Source of the DNA: Micropterix aruncella | Lineage: Eukaryota > Arthropoda > Insecta > Lepidoptera > Micropterigidae | Reading direction: 5' to 3' | NCBI GenBank assembly: GCA_944548615.1 | Contig: OX155964.1 | Coordinates: 18,084,653-18,148,652 of the forward strand | DNA length: 64,000 bases | Shown: positions 52,601 through 60,833 of the stretch, one piece after another | How positions within the stretch are numbered: position 1 is the stretch's first letter | How the letters are laid out: each line of letters starts with the position of its first letter | Notes under the pieces: generated by a model | What the model was told of the DNA's origin: nothing | Seen by the model: only the letters and a program-made list of their open reading frames with translations | Database searches by the model: none | Translations under genes and position numbers: made by a program

Positions 52601-55600
52601 GTGGTTTGGCAGTCTACGGTGTTTAGTAGTTTAAAGGTTATTTGTCTGTGATCAGACATTGAAGTGTCATCCCTGACATGCCAGTTTTTTATGTGTCTGG
52701 CTAGATTTTTAGAGGCAAAAGTAATGTCTAAAACTTTCCGTCTTGCACTTGTCACAAAGGTCGGCATGCAGCCTTTGTTTAATAGGCATAGGCAGTTGGT
52801 TGAGATAAAATCATTAAGTAACTCACCTCCATTGTTGATGTCTGAGCTCCCCCATGCGGTGTGGTGTGCGTTTGCATCACATCCAACCAGTAACTCAGCC
52901 TTTTGGGTACGGGCGTACTCCACCAGGTTTGCCAGCTCTTCGGTTGGATTTTGTTTCTCTCCAGACTCCAGATAGATAGGCTGAGCATAAGATGACTCTG
53001 GATCCATTCCATCCTTTGAGATTTATATACGCTGCTGACAGGTCATTAGTAGATGCGCTGGTGACAGCTAGTTTAAAATCCTGGCTGTCCTTAGCCAAAC
53101 CAGCTGACCCCTCCACTCTCTTCAGGTCCAAACAAAATTTTGGGCTAGCGCTTAAACTGCCCTCTCTGCTCTACGCCAACTCCAGAATAACCAAAAATTC
53201 GATTCTGTGCAATTCCAAAGATCCGGCAATATCGAAGCACGTAATAAGTGGCCGTAGTGATTCAAATGATCTACAAGCCCACGTAGACTTCCACAAAAAG
53301 TTCCTTACTGGAATCAGCCAGAATGGCACTGGTCTGGGGTATGGCAGTACAACCACGAGCGACGTGGACTTGAAGAAGTCTCTTTTGCGGGGAGATTACG
53401 ACAGCAAGAGTATGGCACATGCTATTGGCCTTCAATGCCAGAATGATTGGACAACAATTGGGGACTTTTGCATTCCGCCTCCAATGCACTGGAAGGTAAT
53501 GCTCTATGACTGGACGCCAGAGATGCTGAAATTTTATTTGAATGCCTTTCAGCATACACTTCCAGACCCCAGTAACCTCACTCGTTGGAGCTTTGCCGAG
53601 GATAGTTCTTGTCCCCTCTGTAGCAATACCCCTTGCACAGCTAGACACATTCTAGCTGGCTGCAAGGTGGCCTTAGATCAAGGACGGTACACTTACCGCC
53701 ATGACAAAGTTCTCGCTGTTATTCGCGAGGTAATTAGTCTCTCAGTGGCTCGTGCCAACAAGGGTTTGACAGTATCCTCCAAACCCCCAATACAGTTTGT
53801 GCGGGATGGCTCTAAAGGCAAAAAACATTTAACTACAAAACCTTTCTCAATAATCGAGAAAGCTACAGATTGGATTCTGGAGGTTGATTCGGTCTCTAAG
53901 CAGTATAAATTCCCTGAAAGTCTCGGATGCACAGCCCTCCGTCCAGATATAACTCTTTACTCTCTATCTCGGAAGGTGGCTCTTATCGTAGAATTAACTG
54001 TTCCATGGGAATCAAATATCCCAAAAGACCACGAGTACAAATTAAATAAATACCATGATCTTGCAAATGCCGTAACCCGGAACGGCTTCACTGTTCACCT
54101 TCACGCGGTGGAAGTTGGCGCTCGTGGCCTGCCAGCTAAATCTCTATTTCACCTCTTTAAAGATCTTGGCCTTTCCAGAAAAATAATCAACTCTTTCTTA
54201 GAAAAATTATCTAAAACTGCGATTTGCGCATCTCAAATTCTATGGCTTCGAAGGGGGAGTGAATGGGTGGCAAGGTGAACGCTCACATGTGGCAAGACAG
54301 CTGTCCTAAACCTACCACAGCCGGTTCGTAAGTCCGGAATCCACTGCTCACCCCCCAGAAGTGTAAAAAAAATAGTATTATGATGGGCCCGACTCCGGTC
54401 GGTGAATTCCATGGCAGCTCCGTTTGTATTTATATTTATTTAGCTCTGTAACAGGCAGGAAGTTAATGTTTTTCTTGAACACTATGCATGCTCTGGGTTT
54501 TTTCCCTCCCGGGTAAGAGAGGATTTTACCCGCAGCGTTTAAGCCCTGGATAGTTAAGTTATTTACCCAGGGTTCTTGTACGAGGGCGATGTCGATTTCT
54601 CCTTTGGTGAAGCAACACTCCGTCACTGCGCTGGCGGCAATGGCGTGGTGGAGGTTGATCTGGAGAATCCTCGTAGAGTTGCCTATGTTCGCCATCAGTG
54701 ATCCATAGGGGTTGTGGGCTTTGTCGGAGGCTTTTCCCTCTCCAATGGAGGACGAGACCGTCCATGTTTGGATTGGGATGTGCCTTGCTCATTCCCGGGT
54801 TTTCCCCCCTTTTTAGGCGCTCCTGTACTCTCGTCAGCAGGAGAAGGCCGATTTGCCGGCTCTTTCTTTCGCTGTATGTGAGCAGGCGTTTGTCTGCCTT
54901 TGTTGGAGTAGGATGGGATAACCCTGTTTCCTGGGGGATTTGTGGGCTCACCCCTGATTTTCAAAAAAATCTTTCCAAAACCAAGGGTGGCCCTGTAGTC
55001 GGTTTTCCGAAGGGTCTCCAAAGAGGGCTCGTCAAATGAGAAGGTCACGTGGTGTCCATTCTTTTCCTCCCTGCTGTTAAGTATTTTCCAGTATTCTGGA
55101 AATATGCCTTAGTTCTGGTTTGTCAGCAGACTTAGGGCGTCCTTTATGTTCGCCGCCTCGCTGCTGGGGAAGAACGTTGTGCAAACTAGTGGCTTGGGCA
55201 TTTCGCTTTCCGTCATGATAGACAGCTTTGCCTCGGGCCATGGTTTAAGGTTTGGGATTACTCCCACAAGCCAATCCTGGCTCTTCTGATTTTCACATGT
55301 GATCAGGACCCAGCCAGGCCTGTGAGTGAAACCCAGAAATTTTGGGCCCGTGCCTCTGACAGTGATGTTTTTAATCAGAGTCAGTAATGAGCGGTGCACC
55401 AATTGCATTTGGTCTTCTTCCATCAGGCTTTCGTTTTTTATTCCCACACGTGAAGAACCAACCACCTCCCTGAAGTTTGGCTTGATGCCTTCTTCAGGGT
55501 ATATCTTAGGAGCCTTTTTTGAGTTTTCCCCTGGCGACTCCTCCGACCGTGTGCGTTTAGACGCCCTTTGGTCATCAGATATGGAAGTGCTCTGACAGGT

Positions 55601-57997
55601 CAGGCTCTTAATATCTTTCCAGGGCTTGAGGCATTCTACAGAGGCTTCTTTAGCACTCACGTTTGCTGCCCTCAGCATCCTGAAACGTTTTCGAGCAGCA
55701 CCGAACAACTTTGTCCTGTGCTTCTCGAGTGTCTTAGTGTCTCGGTCCTTTTCTTTGGGCATATCAGAGTCGTTTCCTATTCTGTCTGCACCTTTAGTAG
55801 TCCCTGCGACGGCTGAGATTTTTTCGGGCAAAGGGTCGACTTGAGTCGTGCTCCTTGGCTCCGAAGTGTTTCCTTCCCGGGCGGTACCGTCCTGGTCGGA
55901 GTTTTGAGGGGAATTTTTGTATTGTTTTGAGTCCATATTTGTTCCCACGAGTAGTCAGGAAAGGATCGTCAAAAACCGACAGAGCCTGTTATCGGTCAAA
56001 GGGCATTTCTACTTCCCGATTCGCCCCGGTTTCAGAAAGCCACCGTTAGAGACTGAGCTCTCCCTCAGCCACGCAGCCGTCGGCACGGTACGGGTAACAC
56101 CTTGGCTTGGGGTGGAGGTCTTTTGGCCTCCAAGTCATCAACTACGGGGATCTCTCCCTGTTGTAGCTAACCGGAGTTTCCAGGGTGCACCGGCACGCCC
56201 ACTCACTACTTTCCCATCCTAGACGTTTAGGAATAGTCTGGGCCAGAGTGAGATAAAACGTGCACACGGGGAGGTAGACCTCCATCGCACCCCCCAAACG
56301 TAATGTAACCTAACTTGAACCTCTTATATCTCGGGAAATAAGACAAACACACAAAATTTTATTAAAATGTAATAATAGCTTTTATTTTTTCTGAAATTAT
56401 CTATTCGGTGTCAATGTGTATTATATACCTTATGTGAAAAGGGTGGCAAAGGACTAAACTTCAGTAACAATCAAGAACCGGTGTCAGCGTTGCTAGCGAC
56501 GCCACGTTAGATTGATTTTTGTGTCTACACTTTATTTTGGAATTTCACAATGGGCGAATTTATTGTCATACGACAATCTCTTACAACCAACCCTACCCCT
56601 GTTACACACACCTACATATAAACACTTCATGGTAGGGTTGTTGTAGTGTGTGTAAGTGTGTCTTGTTATTGCATTCAATCGATTAACTTGAAATGCAATT
56701 CTGTTAATTTTATCCCAATGGAATATAATAACCCAGCCTGGAATCAAACCTGGAACCTTACAATTTAAAATCAGGCGACCTATCCGCTGTGACACCGGGC
56801 AGTGTGACTGTTTTTTTTCATTGTTTCAAAGTAATTGCACTGGAATGTAACAGGTAGTTGCTTTTGTACAATACCTTGTTTTAAAATTCCCAGTTAAAGA
56901 ACATAACTTAGGTACTTTGAGCAACTTTTCATAAAAAAAATATTTTCAGTGAAGAATCTTGTATTTTACTAGACTGCGGCGAAGGTACATTCGGTCAACT
57001 TGTGCGATTTTACGGACCACAATTAGCTAACGATGTTTTACTTAAATTAAAAGCCGTTTACATATCCCATTTACACGCTGATCATCATTTGGGTAAGTGT
57101 GTTGTGTCCTTATCTTGCAGTGCTGTCTCCTGTAGATATTGTCGATTTTAAACCTTATTTTTCTTTCTATTTAGGATTAATTGGAATCTTTAAAGGTCGT
57201 CAAAGAGCAATGGCTGCAACGACTGCCCAATCGGAATTTTCGCGATTGTTCCTCCTAGCCCCGCAACAAATACTGCCATGGCTGAATTTCTACGATAAAC
57301 GATTTGAAAGCATTTCGGACAGCTACGAACTTATCCCGAATGCATCTATGGTAAGATTATAAGATTCATCAGCAATAGAAAAAGAAATACAGGCAGTAGC
57401 CTCCAACCCTCAATACATGCGGTCGAACTTGCTGTCTCCATTCACCACTGTGCATTGGTGCGCTGAATAGAAGGCTTATACAAGTATACGTTTGCAACAT
57501 GTATAATTTTTTCAGATTTTGACAGAGTCTGGCAGTCCATCACATCGAACGCCATTTATATTAAATCAATCGGACTTGACAAATATACAAACATGCCATG
57601 TACGACATTGTCCGAATGCTTTCGGAGTCGCAATCACGATAAACGATAAGAAGATCACATATTCCGGAGATACAATTCCATGCGAAGATCTTGTGAAATT
57701 AGGTAAGCATATTAGTTGTCGGAGCATTTGTTGGTAATTTATAACTTAACATTTCTTATAGGTCACAATTCAGCGCTGCTGATTCACGAAGCGACTATGG
57801 AGGACGAACTCGCTTTAGAGGCACGAGTCAAAATGCACTCAACCACATCTCAAGCAATCGAAATGGGCAATAGGATGAACGCCGAGTTTATCATGTTGAC
57901 GCATTTTAGTCAACGTTATGCAAACATGCCACGCCTGAAGGGCCTGAAGCCCGGCATTGAGTTGCACAATGTCGGCATAGCTTTCGATAATATGCAG
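37435..57997 (+). CDS. ELAC2: Long-form tRNase Z (ELAC2/RNaseZ), 13 exons, C-terminal exon not in window
   Basis: Exons: 37435-37694, 38866-39052, 41021-41148, 41909-42161, 42233-42398, 42460-42613, 46735-46912, 48715-48860, 48971-49177, 56950-57092, 57175-57350, 57516-57702, 57762-57997. They join to 2421 nt (807 codons) in one frame. The enzyme is the metallo-beta-lactamase endonuclease that removes tRNA 3' trailers in nucleus and mitochondria. The N-half has lost the metal site ([24 protein letters not shown]) but keeps the tRNA-gripping arm ([13 protein letters not shown], residues about 290-302). The C-half is catalytic: [33 protein letters not shown] (600-606), [14 protein letters not shown] (716-720), HEATMED and HFSQRY (776-781). 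The last 30-60 residues are missing. A likely mitochondrial leader starts at 37435, and a second in-frame ATG at 37552 (residue 40) could start a nuclear form. Confidence 0.93.
37878..38559. mobile_element. piggyBac-type snap-back MITE
   Basis: TTAA at 37878-37881 and 38556-38559, ends CCCTTTGGGTAC and GTACCCAAAGGG. From 38114 to 38549 the sequence is a large imperfect palindrome with arms of about 200 bp (GGGTACCGATTTATTTAAAT at the outer edge, TCAAGACAGGGAAAATGAGA near the centre). The first 230 bp lies outside the arms and may be a second nested element. In ELAC2 intron 1. Confidence 0.75.
38866..39052 (+). CDS. ELAC2: ELAC2 exon 2
   Basis: Residues 87-149: [20 protein letters not shown], then [16 protein letters not shown] and INLHGPPGL. 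Acceptor AAATTTTTAG, donor GTACGT. Confidence 0.9.
39146..40929 (-). repeat. U-family repeat, copy 5, split by a hAT MITE
   Basis: TGGTTACATAGCATGT (39130-39145) and TGGTTATATAGCATGT (40930-40945) form a 16-bp target duplication with one change. The U sequence is 39146-39189 plus 40400-40929, about 570 bp, in reverse orientation. Both ends correspond to copy 3. In ELAC2 intron 2. Confidence 0.82.
39190..40391. mobile_element. hAT-type MITE, CAGTGCCGGATTA family, copy 2
   Basis: Ends CAGTGCCGGATTAAGCC and TAATCCGGCACTG with a perfect 8-bp duplication TGTTAGGG (39182-39189, 40392-40399). About 1.2 kb, closely related to 32929-33986, with several duplicated GGCGCGGGCCCGA blocks. It is inserted in a U repeat. 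Confidence 0.93.
41021..41148 (+). CDS. ELAC2: ELAC2 exon 3
   Basis: Residues 150-191: [10 protein letters not shown], then [16 protein letters not shown]. Acceptor ATTTCTGTAG, donor GTAAGT, phase 2. Confidence 0.88.
41553..41883 (-). mobile_element. piggyBac-type MITE, core family, inverted copy
   Basis: TTAA at 41553-41556 and 41880-41883, ends CCCCTCTCCTCGCAG and, in reverse, CCCGACAAATGACAGGCG. The complement of the middle matches the core of the copy at 44576-45556 (TTTACGAGATAAGGTTATAA, CAAATTTCAATGCGATCATT). It ends 25 bp from ELAC2 exon 4. Confidence 0.85.
41909..42161 (+). CDS. ELAC2: ELAC2 exon 4
   Basis: Residues 192-276: a poorly conserved acidic/Ser-Arg-rich linker, then SMAYICKLK, which matches the VAFICKLH block of animal ELAC2. 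A TTAA MITE ends 25 bp before this exon. Confidence 0.85.
42233..42398 (+). CDS. ELAC2: ELAC2 exon 5
   Basis: Residues 277-331: [27 protein letters not shown] (flexible-arm exosite), LEDGRTI and [10 protein letters not shown]. Donor GTAAGT. Confidence 0.9.
42460..42613 (+). CDS. ELAC2: ELAC2 exon 6
   Basis: Residues 332-382: [19 protein letters not shown], then [17 protein letters not shown]. Acceptor TTTCAACAG. Confidence 0.9.
42710..43974 (+). mobile_element. Mariner/maT-like element with intact ends
   Basis: TA on each side (42708-42709, 43975-43976). The inverted ends, about 28 bp, read CCTAGTCTTGCCATAAATAT and CCTAGTCGTGCCATAAATAT with GATAC after. Full-length size (1265 bp) for the group. 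In ELAC2 intron 6. Confidence 0.9.
42858..43850 (+). pseudogene. Mariner/maT-like transposase pseudogene
   Basis: Starts [20 protein letters not shown] with a helix-turn-helix and GRPRMV linker. A frameshift follows at about 43120, then [26 protein letters not shown] (first Asp) and, further on in broken frames, [13 protein letters not shown] (third Asp region) and [20 protein letters not shown]. Several shifts and stops make it inactive. Whether the spacing is DD34D or DD37D cannot be settled because of the breaks. Confidence 0.82.
44283..44450. repeat. 116-bp offset direct duplication
   Basis: TGCTGTTGACCGTTGAGGAG, TTCCCTCGTC and GGAGCCAACCC occur at 44285-44332 and again at 44401-44450. 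Part of a dispersed repeat that continues to 44572. Confidence 0.75.
44455..44572 (+). repeat. Dispersed repeat piece ahead of an ACACA run
   Basis: Shares CGGATTTCAACCACAATC, CAAATGATGCCTGCATGCC and AAATTTCAGCTCA with 19850-19925. It continues TCGGATGAAGCGTTTCG and ends in ACACACATAC. Possible retrotransposon 3' end; the class is not determined. Confidence 0.55.
44576..45556 (+). mobile_element. Long piggyBac-type element, core family, no transposase
   Basis: TTAA at 44576-44579 and 45553-45556, ends CCCGCTCAGCACGTAACATCC-like and CAGGAGGGG. The motif CACGTAACATCC appears twice at the left. The first 320 bp are GC/CpG-rich and resemble a promoter with 5' leader (ACTGGATAACAGTGAGTAAT includes a donor-like GTGAGTAA). 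The right part is the shared core. It may be an internally deleted autonomous element that kept its promoter. Confidence 0.7.
46080..46385 (-). pseudogene. LINE ORF2 C-terminal fragment
   Basis: The minus strand encodes [20 protein letters not shown], a TH-region with broken frame, then [13 protein letters not shown] and [12 protein letters not shown] residues. It is the same CR1/Rex1-type order (DLIETYK-L, TRGH, RK-FFS-RVV--WN-LP) as the fragment at 10900. In ELAC2 intron 6. Confidence 0.65.
46735..46912 (+). CDS. ELAC2: ELAC2 exon 7
   Basis: Residues 383-442: [37 protein letters not shown]. Acceptor GTTATTTCCAG, phase 0 at the end. Confidence 0.9.
47020..47385 (+). pseudogene. LINE C-terminus and 3' UTR
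   Basis: Broken frame resembling [19 protein letters not shown] followed by a stop region, then a 3' UTR with GGTTAGCTGTAAGATATTGC and AATAAAATATTTTATTATTA. The UTR is the same as in the minus-strand copy at 31742-31860, so both belong to one LINE family. Confidence 0.65.
47840..48035 (+). pseudogene. Tc1-like transposase C-terminal relic
   Basis: [20 protein letters not shown], then [10 protein letters not shown], corresponds to the WP-QSPDLNPIENLW block of Tc1 transposases. A stop-rich tail follows. No inverted ends were located. In ELAC2 intron 7. Confidence 0.65.
48133..48379. mobile_element. piggyBac-type MITE, CTCGAGCC family
   Basis: TTAA at 48133-48136 and 48376-48379. Ends CCCCTCGAGCCGCGAG and CTGTGGCTCGAGGGG. 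The interior repeats GAGTCCGAT(C/T)GGTCCC near the right end. 247 bp, non-coding. Confidence 0.88.
48715..48860 (+). CDS. ELAC2: ELAC2 exon 8
   Basis: Residues 443-490: a variable segment between the two halves, ending [13 protein letters not shown]. Acceptor TATGTTTCAG. Confidence 0.82.
48971..49177 (+). CDS. ELAC2: ELAC2 exon 9
   Basis: Residues 491-559: entry to the catalytic half, [20 protein letters not shown] (PxKxRN loop). The donor GTAATA sits after CATGTAAG; choosing it keeps the frame into VSEESC of exon 10. Confidence 0.88.
50280..50517. mobile_element. piggyBac-type MITE inside an RNase H coding region
   Basis: TTAA at 50280-50283 and 50514-50517, ends CCCTTCCTATGTGAGC and CATAGGAGGGG. 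Removing it with one TTAA restores the host frame: in sense, AGSLK joins WYTDGSK. The core matches the copies at 44576 and 41553. One of the cleanest insertion sites in the window. Confidence 0.92.
53050..54437 (+). mobile_element. 5'-truncated retrotransposon B (restriction-like endonuclease type)
   Basis: The open frame to 54278 encodes, from about 53050, [20 protein letters not shown], then a CCHC finger [18 protein letters not shown] and [20 protein letters not shown], the PD..(E)xT core of a restriction-like endonuclease. This is the C-terminal architecture of R2/R4/NeSL-type LINEs. A 3' UTR of about 160 bp follows (ACATGTGGCAAGACAGCTGT ... GGCAGCTCCGTTTGTATTT). The frame appears intact from truncation point to stop, so this copy is young. 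It is inserted in the opposite direction to the LOA element. The first residues of the computed frame (52992-53049) belong to the LOA antisense strand. Confidence 0.85.
54695..55948 (-). pseudogene. LOA/R1-type ORF1, one in-frame stop
   Basis: Starts [16 protein letters not shown]. An acidic/Lys-rich N-half leads to a region with [40 protein letters not shown] and LSLLTNQN, resembling the DUF4780 domain of insect LINE ORF1 proteins. A TAA at 55111-55109 interrupts the frame, which then continues [20 protein letters not shown] without a shift to a basic, Pro-rich tail. No CCHC knuckles are visible. The role in such elements is RNA binding and particle formation. Inactive as it stands. Confidence 0.75.
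56536..56812 (-). mobile_element. tRNA-derived SINE
   Basis: Reverse-orientation copy: the complement has a worn A box (TGTCACAGCGG-like), a B box close to GGTTTGATTCC, and the body GTAGGGTTGGTTGTAAGAGA, ATTGTCGTATGACAATAAAT and GCCCATTGTGAAA. A few rearranged bases in the CA-rich middle. In ELAC2 intron 9 beside the LOA element. Confidence 0.8.
56950..57092 (+). CDS. ELAC2: ELAC2 exon 10
   Basis: Residues 560-607: [18 protein letters not shown] and [10 protein letters not shown], the zinc-binding HxHxDH motif. Separated from exon 9 by 7.8 kb of nested retrotransposon. Confidence 0.95.
57175..57350 (+). CDS. ELAC2: ELAC2 exon 11
   Basis: Residues 608-666: [30 protein letters not shown]. Acceptor TTCTATTTAG, donor GTAAGA. 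Confidence 0.92.
57516..57702 (+). CDS. ELAC2: ELAC2 exon 12
   Basis: Residues 667-728: [15 protein letters not shown] (zinc-ligand His) and [17 protein letters not shown] (zinc-ligand Asp). Donor GTAAGC. Confidence 0.94.
57762..57997 (+). CDS. ELAC2: ELAC2 exon 13
   Basis: Residues 729-807: [35 protein letters not shown] and [10 protein letters not shown] (last catalytic His), ending GIAFDNMQ at phase 0. The following exon was not found up to 64000. Confidence 0.94.
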
Positions 57998-58231
57998 GTA
58001 AACATCTTGTTACATGCAGTGTTGAGGTCTCGTACCAGTAGGGATTCCTGCCGGGCGATTTTATATCGAAACAAACCGAAACGTTACGCTTTGAAAACGA
58101 TTTTAGCAAAGCGAAACACATTTCGCTTTGCATTTTTTTTTAAAATTAGTGATAGAGAATTGGCAACATTTCTTACGAAAGCAAGACGCATGAACTATGC
58201 ATGCATTCTTCAAGCAAGCTACAACTTGGGT

Positions 58232-58760
58232 TGTCGACTACAGCGGGCGAGCCCGTCACCTCAGGAAGTTTTAACGATTAGTCGTTCTATCTCCCTGGAG
58301 TGAGCGCAGAAGACAAAACAGTCCACCGTCTAGCTCCGCCACAAGCTCGTAAGAGGCCAACGCCTTAACCGCGAGATAGCCAGGAATGTTACCCGGCGGG
58401 CCTACACTCACGCTCTTACTTACAATTGTGACTAGATTACTCCGGTCTCTCGATTGGTTACGAGTTCGAGGTCGCTTGCGGGGTCCTCTCCCTTACGAAG
58501 CGGTGAAACGGTGTTTACCGAATCTATTGCGGACCACAGCGTCCTTTGCCCGGCTGTTCACCCAGGATCGGATGGCCGATGGTCATTTCAAGAGCAGTCG
58601 CCGTAAGATCCGCAACCCCCCCCCGCTCTATAGGAAACAGTACTGCTTCCAGACTCCCCCGGCTGTTAGTCAGAGTGCACAGTCGATTGGCTTACGCCAC
58701 ACGGTGTGCAGACCGTCCAGGAGCGCCAGAAGGTTGATTCCTGGCAAGATACATTGACTG
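58232..58760 (+). repeat. U-family repeat, copy 6
   Basis: Starts GTTGTCGACTACAGCGGGCG and runs through TCTCGATTGGTTACGAGTTC and CAGAAGGTTGATTCCTGGC. Very similar to copy 3 but lacking its last 150 bp. Its accidental frames encode nothing recognisable. Confidence 0.75.
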
Positions 58761-59602
58761 TTGTGTGCACGATGGAATTTCAAAATTTGCACTCGCCCGC
58801 ACCCGGCCACTAAAATCTGCCGAGTAACATTGGTAGTATGCCTCCTACCTGCAGAGCGACGACTAACAGCACATCAGTCTGTCCTGCACAATGCTGAAAC
58901 GGGTGCCACCAACTTAACGCAGTAAAATTTCTTTTTAATTATTTTATAATCTAAATTATTAAACAACTGCGATAATCTTTGATTTCAAACAACTAAAGCT
59001 TCACCTTTGCTAATCGTAAATACTAGTCTATGGACCGATAACTCAATGATGAAAATCTGCATTTCTCAATAGTAAGATTCTCAGAAAACCTTATTTTTGT
59101 GAAGTGCGGGAGAGCTTTTTTTTACGCTTGAGCGTTTGATCCTTATAGATATTATATTATTATGTATACTTGTCGGTTTAATAAGTCCCGGTTGTCGGTT
59201 TAATAGGAATACCTCAAAATAAAATATCTAATGGCAAAAAAAATATTGCTATGTTAGTTGTAAACATACATCCCTTCCCTCACCCATGCACGCGAGACTG
59301 GTTGCCAGTGAATATGGATCGACTTGGCCAAATGTTTAACTGAAATTTTTATTTCATTTTATTTTTGTTAAAAACATACAGCATAAAAATATAACATATA
59401 AGCATAATATATAACAGTAGTAAAGCCAATGATGTTTTAAATTATTTAAGAGGGTCCTGAGCCTATGCCGTTACACAAATGTAGGTAATTTACATACGTA
59501 AATCGCATACATTGATAACGCTGAACAGACGGTCGCCCGCCAAAGCGAAGTAACCCGCATTTTATCATTTTATTGCTCATAGCAAATTGCAAATAACAAA
59601 AA
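58761..59602. other. No gene recognised
   Basis: AT-rich. GTCGGTTTAATA is repeated near 59172 and 59195. The missing last exon of ELAC2 was looked for here and beyond on the plus strand, and no plausible acceptor followed by its C-terminal residues was found. Confidence 0.35.
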
Positions 59603-60560
59603 CTGCAAATTGTGATAAAAGCAAATCCTTTTGCACACGTATTTATTAGACCAAAATAGTCGATTTGACCCGCCGTTCCGACATATTTGGCCCAGCGGAC
59701 TCAAAATAGCGGCCGTTTTTCAAGATGGTTGCTAATAAACCAAAATGATTTTTCTCATGCTGATTTTAATGACCCATGGGCCTTTTCGGCTATTTTGGGG
59801 TCGTATATTTCAAATATGGCAATAAAAATAACTTTAGTTAATTTTGAACAGGATTATAAACATTTTTAACGAGTATTTACTTTCACGTTACCGTTATGTT
59901 ATACGCGTCTTTTTCGAGTATTTGCACACTGGAAAAGACGAATCTAATGTCAAAACTGTCAAAAAAGTCAAACGAAAGAATAATTTTGTGTATGCTGTAA
60001 GTAATTTCTGAAATTTGCTACCCAGAAAACATGGAAAATTTGAACTATATACCTATAGAATATGTGAATAAGTCTTTGACTTCGAATTTGTAGTCGCTGG
60101 CTCAAATATGACGACTACATGTGTTTTGAACAACCTTTGAACGTATTTTGAACATATTTGTACATTTGGCCAGAAAACTTAAACTTTTGTACTTGGTATC
60201 ATCATCAGAACTGGTCAAAATAAATGTACCGTGGCCGTTTTATACTACACTATACTACACTATATATAAATGATTGTACACATTCTACCTTGTTTGTAAG
60301 GAATTATTTATTTATATTTATTTATGTTTATATTTTCAGCATCATATTTGAAATGTACGATGCCAAAATAACCGAAAACGACCCTTGGGTCTTTAAAATC
60401 AGCACGAGAATAATCATTTTGGTTTATTAGCGGCCATCTTGGAAAATTGACGCCATTTTGAGTCCGCTGGGCCAAATATGTCGGAGCGGAGGTCAAATCG
60501 ACTATTTTGGTCTAATGAACACACGTGTGCAAAAGGATTTGCTTTTATCACAATTTACAG
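59603..60560. mobile_element. Foldback DNA element with arms of about 215 bp
   Basis: 59603-59820 and 60345-60560 are inverted copies: left CTGCAAATTGTGATAAAAGC, and reversed right CTGTAAATTGTGATAAAAGC, followed in both by AAATCCTTTTGCACACGT and ACCAAAATAGTCGATTTGAC. The middle 520 bp is AT-rich and non-coding. Target duplication unclear; class not determined. Confidence 0.85.
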
Positions 60561-60833
60561 TATTCTTTCAAAATATGAGACTAACCGCTTCCACTATCAG
60601 GATAGCAGATACTTTATGATTCTGAGTAAAAAAAATAAAAAATAATGCTTAAAACAATTATAACATTGTTATTCTCATCAGTACGAGGATAAAATGTATG
60701 TCGAGAAGGATAAAAAAACAGTAATTATTATAGGTATAAATAGCTACACCAAAATTTTAATTATTTCAAAAAGCAGTTACCTTTATAAATAAACTACTTC
60801 CGACGGAAAGAAGGTACAGATAGATTTCGCGGC

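Larger units (their letters stand above)
49445..54695 (-). pseudogene. LOA/R1-type ORF2 (endonuclease, RT, RNase H), broken
   Basis: Sense order: endonuclease start [14 protein letters not shown] and IALVQEPWV (54695-54440), interrupted by B. It resumes [10 protein letters not shown] and [18 protein letters not shown], then [11 protein letters not shown] (53050-51961). After an in-frame TGA come the RT blocks [44 protein letters not shown] and [11 protein letters not shown] frameshift follows at about 51275, then [14 protein letters not shown], another shift near 50960, and [16 protein letters not shown]. The RNase H motif WYTDGSK is split by a TTAA MITE. The 50194-49445 part has [34 protein letters not shown] and the final [11 protein letters not shown] / [18 protein letters not shown]. 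All domains are present but none joined. Confidence 0.9.
49354..56301 (-). mobile_element. Near full-length LOA/R1-type non-LTR retrotransposon with nested insertions
   Basis: Both ends are visible: an A-rich 3' end (AATAAAAAAAAT in sense) at 49354 and a 5' leader ending near 56301. They are flanked by AATGTAACCT at 49344-49353 and 56302-56311. In sense orientation it has ORF1 (55948-54695), ORF2 with endonuclease, reverse transcriptase and RNase H (54695-49445) and a short 3' UTR. It is interrupted by a B element (about 53050-54437) and by a TTAA MITE (50280-50517), and carries in-frame stops and frameshifts. It fills ELAC2 intron 9, antisense to the gene. RNase H plus the ORF1 type points to the I/LOA/R1 group rather than Jockey proper. 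Confidence 0.9.

Noticed and set aside
52992..53049. N-terminal part of the 428-codon frame as B protein
   Set aside because: These codons are the antisense of the LOA endonuclease ([10 protein letters not shown] on the other strand). B starts near 53050.
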